NCBI GenBank assembly: GCA_947176475.1
Contig: CAMWQX010000107.1
Span: 1-5,280, forward strand
DNA: 5,280 nucleotides
Origin: an uncultured Bacillota bacterium
GTDB taxonomy: Bacteria; Bacillota_I; Bacilli_A; RF39; UBA660
Direction: 5' to 3'
In this document: positions 5,280 to 5,280 of the stretch, piece by piece
Position numbering within the stretch: position 1 is the stretch's first letter
Layout: each line of letters opens with the position of its first letter
Program-made: the position numbers and the translations under genes
Notes under the pieces: generated by a model
Seen by the model: only the letters and a program-made list of their open reading frames with translations
Told to the model about the DNA's origin: nothing
Databases searched by the model: none

Positions 5280-5280
5280 A

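Overview
The window is AT-rich DNA from a low-GC Gram-positive bacterium. The T-box leucine-type leader, a zinc-free ribosomal protein S4 with a structured 5' leader, strong Shine-Dalgarno sites and TTGACT/TATAAT promoters all point to Bacillota, probably a gut-type Bacilli lineage of the Erysipelotrichales/RF39 kind. The lineage is inference. Trp is encoded by TGG at the GH31 sites checked, and one gene ends in TGA, so the standard bacterial code applies rather than the Mycoplasma code.

Layout. Positions 1-78 (minus) hold the first 26 codons of a membrane protein. It sits behind a complete T-box riboswitch (about 94-281, minus) whose promoter (287-315) lies across the stop codon and 3' end of the next gene. 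Positions 293-2701 (minus) encode a cytoplasmic family 31 glycoside hydrolase. A 121-bp divergent intergenic region carries a promoter in each direction. Positions 2823-3557 (plus) encode a short, divergent TatD-family metal-dependent hydrolase that keeps all six metal ligands. A 228-bp gap follows with a strong promoter and a long leader for rpsD (3786-4388, plus). That leader can fold as a pseudoknot and can also hide the rpsD ribosome binding site, which suggests autoregulation by S4. A hairpin terminator at 4395-4427 serves rpsD and also the convergent minus-strand pair. That pair is an uncharacterised helical protein (4404-4865) and, upstream of it, a partial membrane-anchored protein whose frame stays open to the right edge (4881-5279).

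How the parts relate. The genes do not form one pathway. rpsD is a monocistronic ribosomal protein gene, tatD and the GH31 gene are independent divergent units, and the two unknown genes are probably co-transcribed. The most interesting parts are regulatory: the leucine-type T-box in front of a membrane protein rather than an evident tRNA synthetase, and the pseudoknotted rpsD leader. The GH31 enzyme also has Glu where the family acid/base Asp is expected and carries a helical C-terminal extension. No mobile element, CRISPR array, tRNA or rRNA was seen, and there is no clear evidence of a wholly new system.
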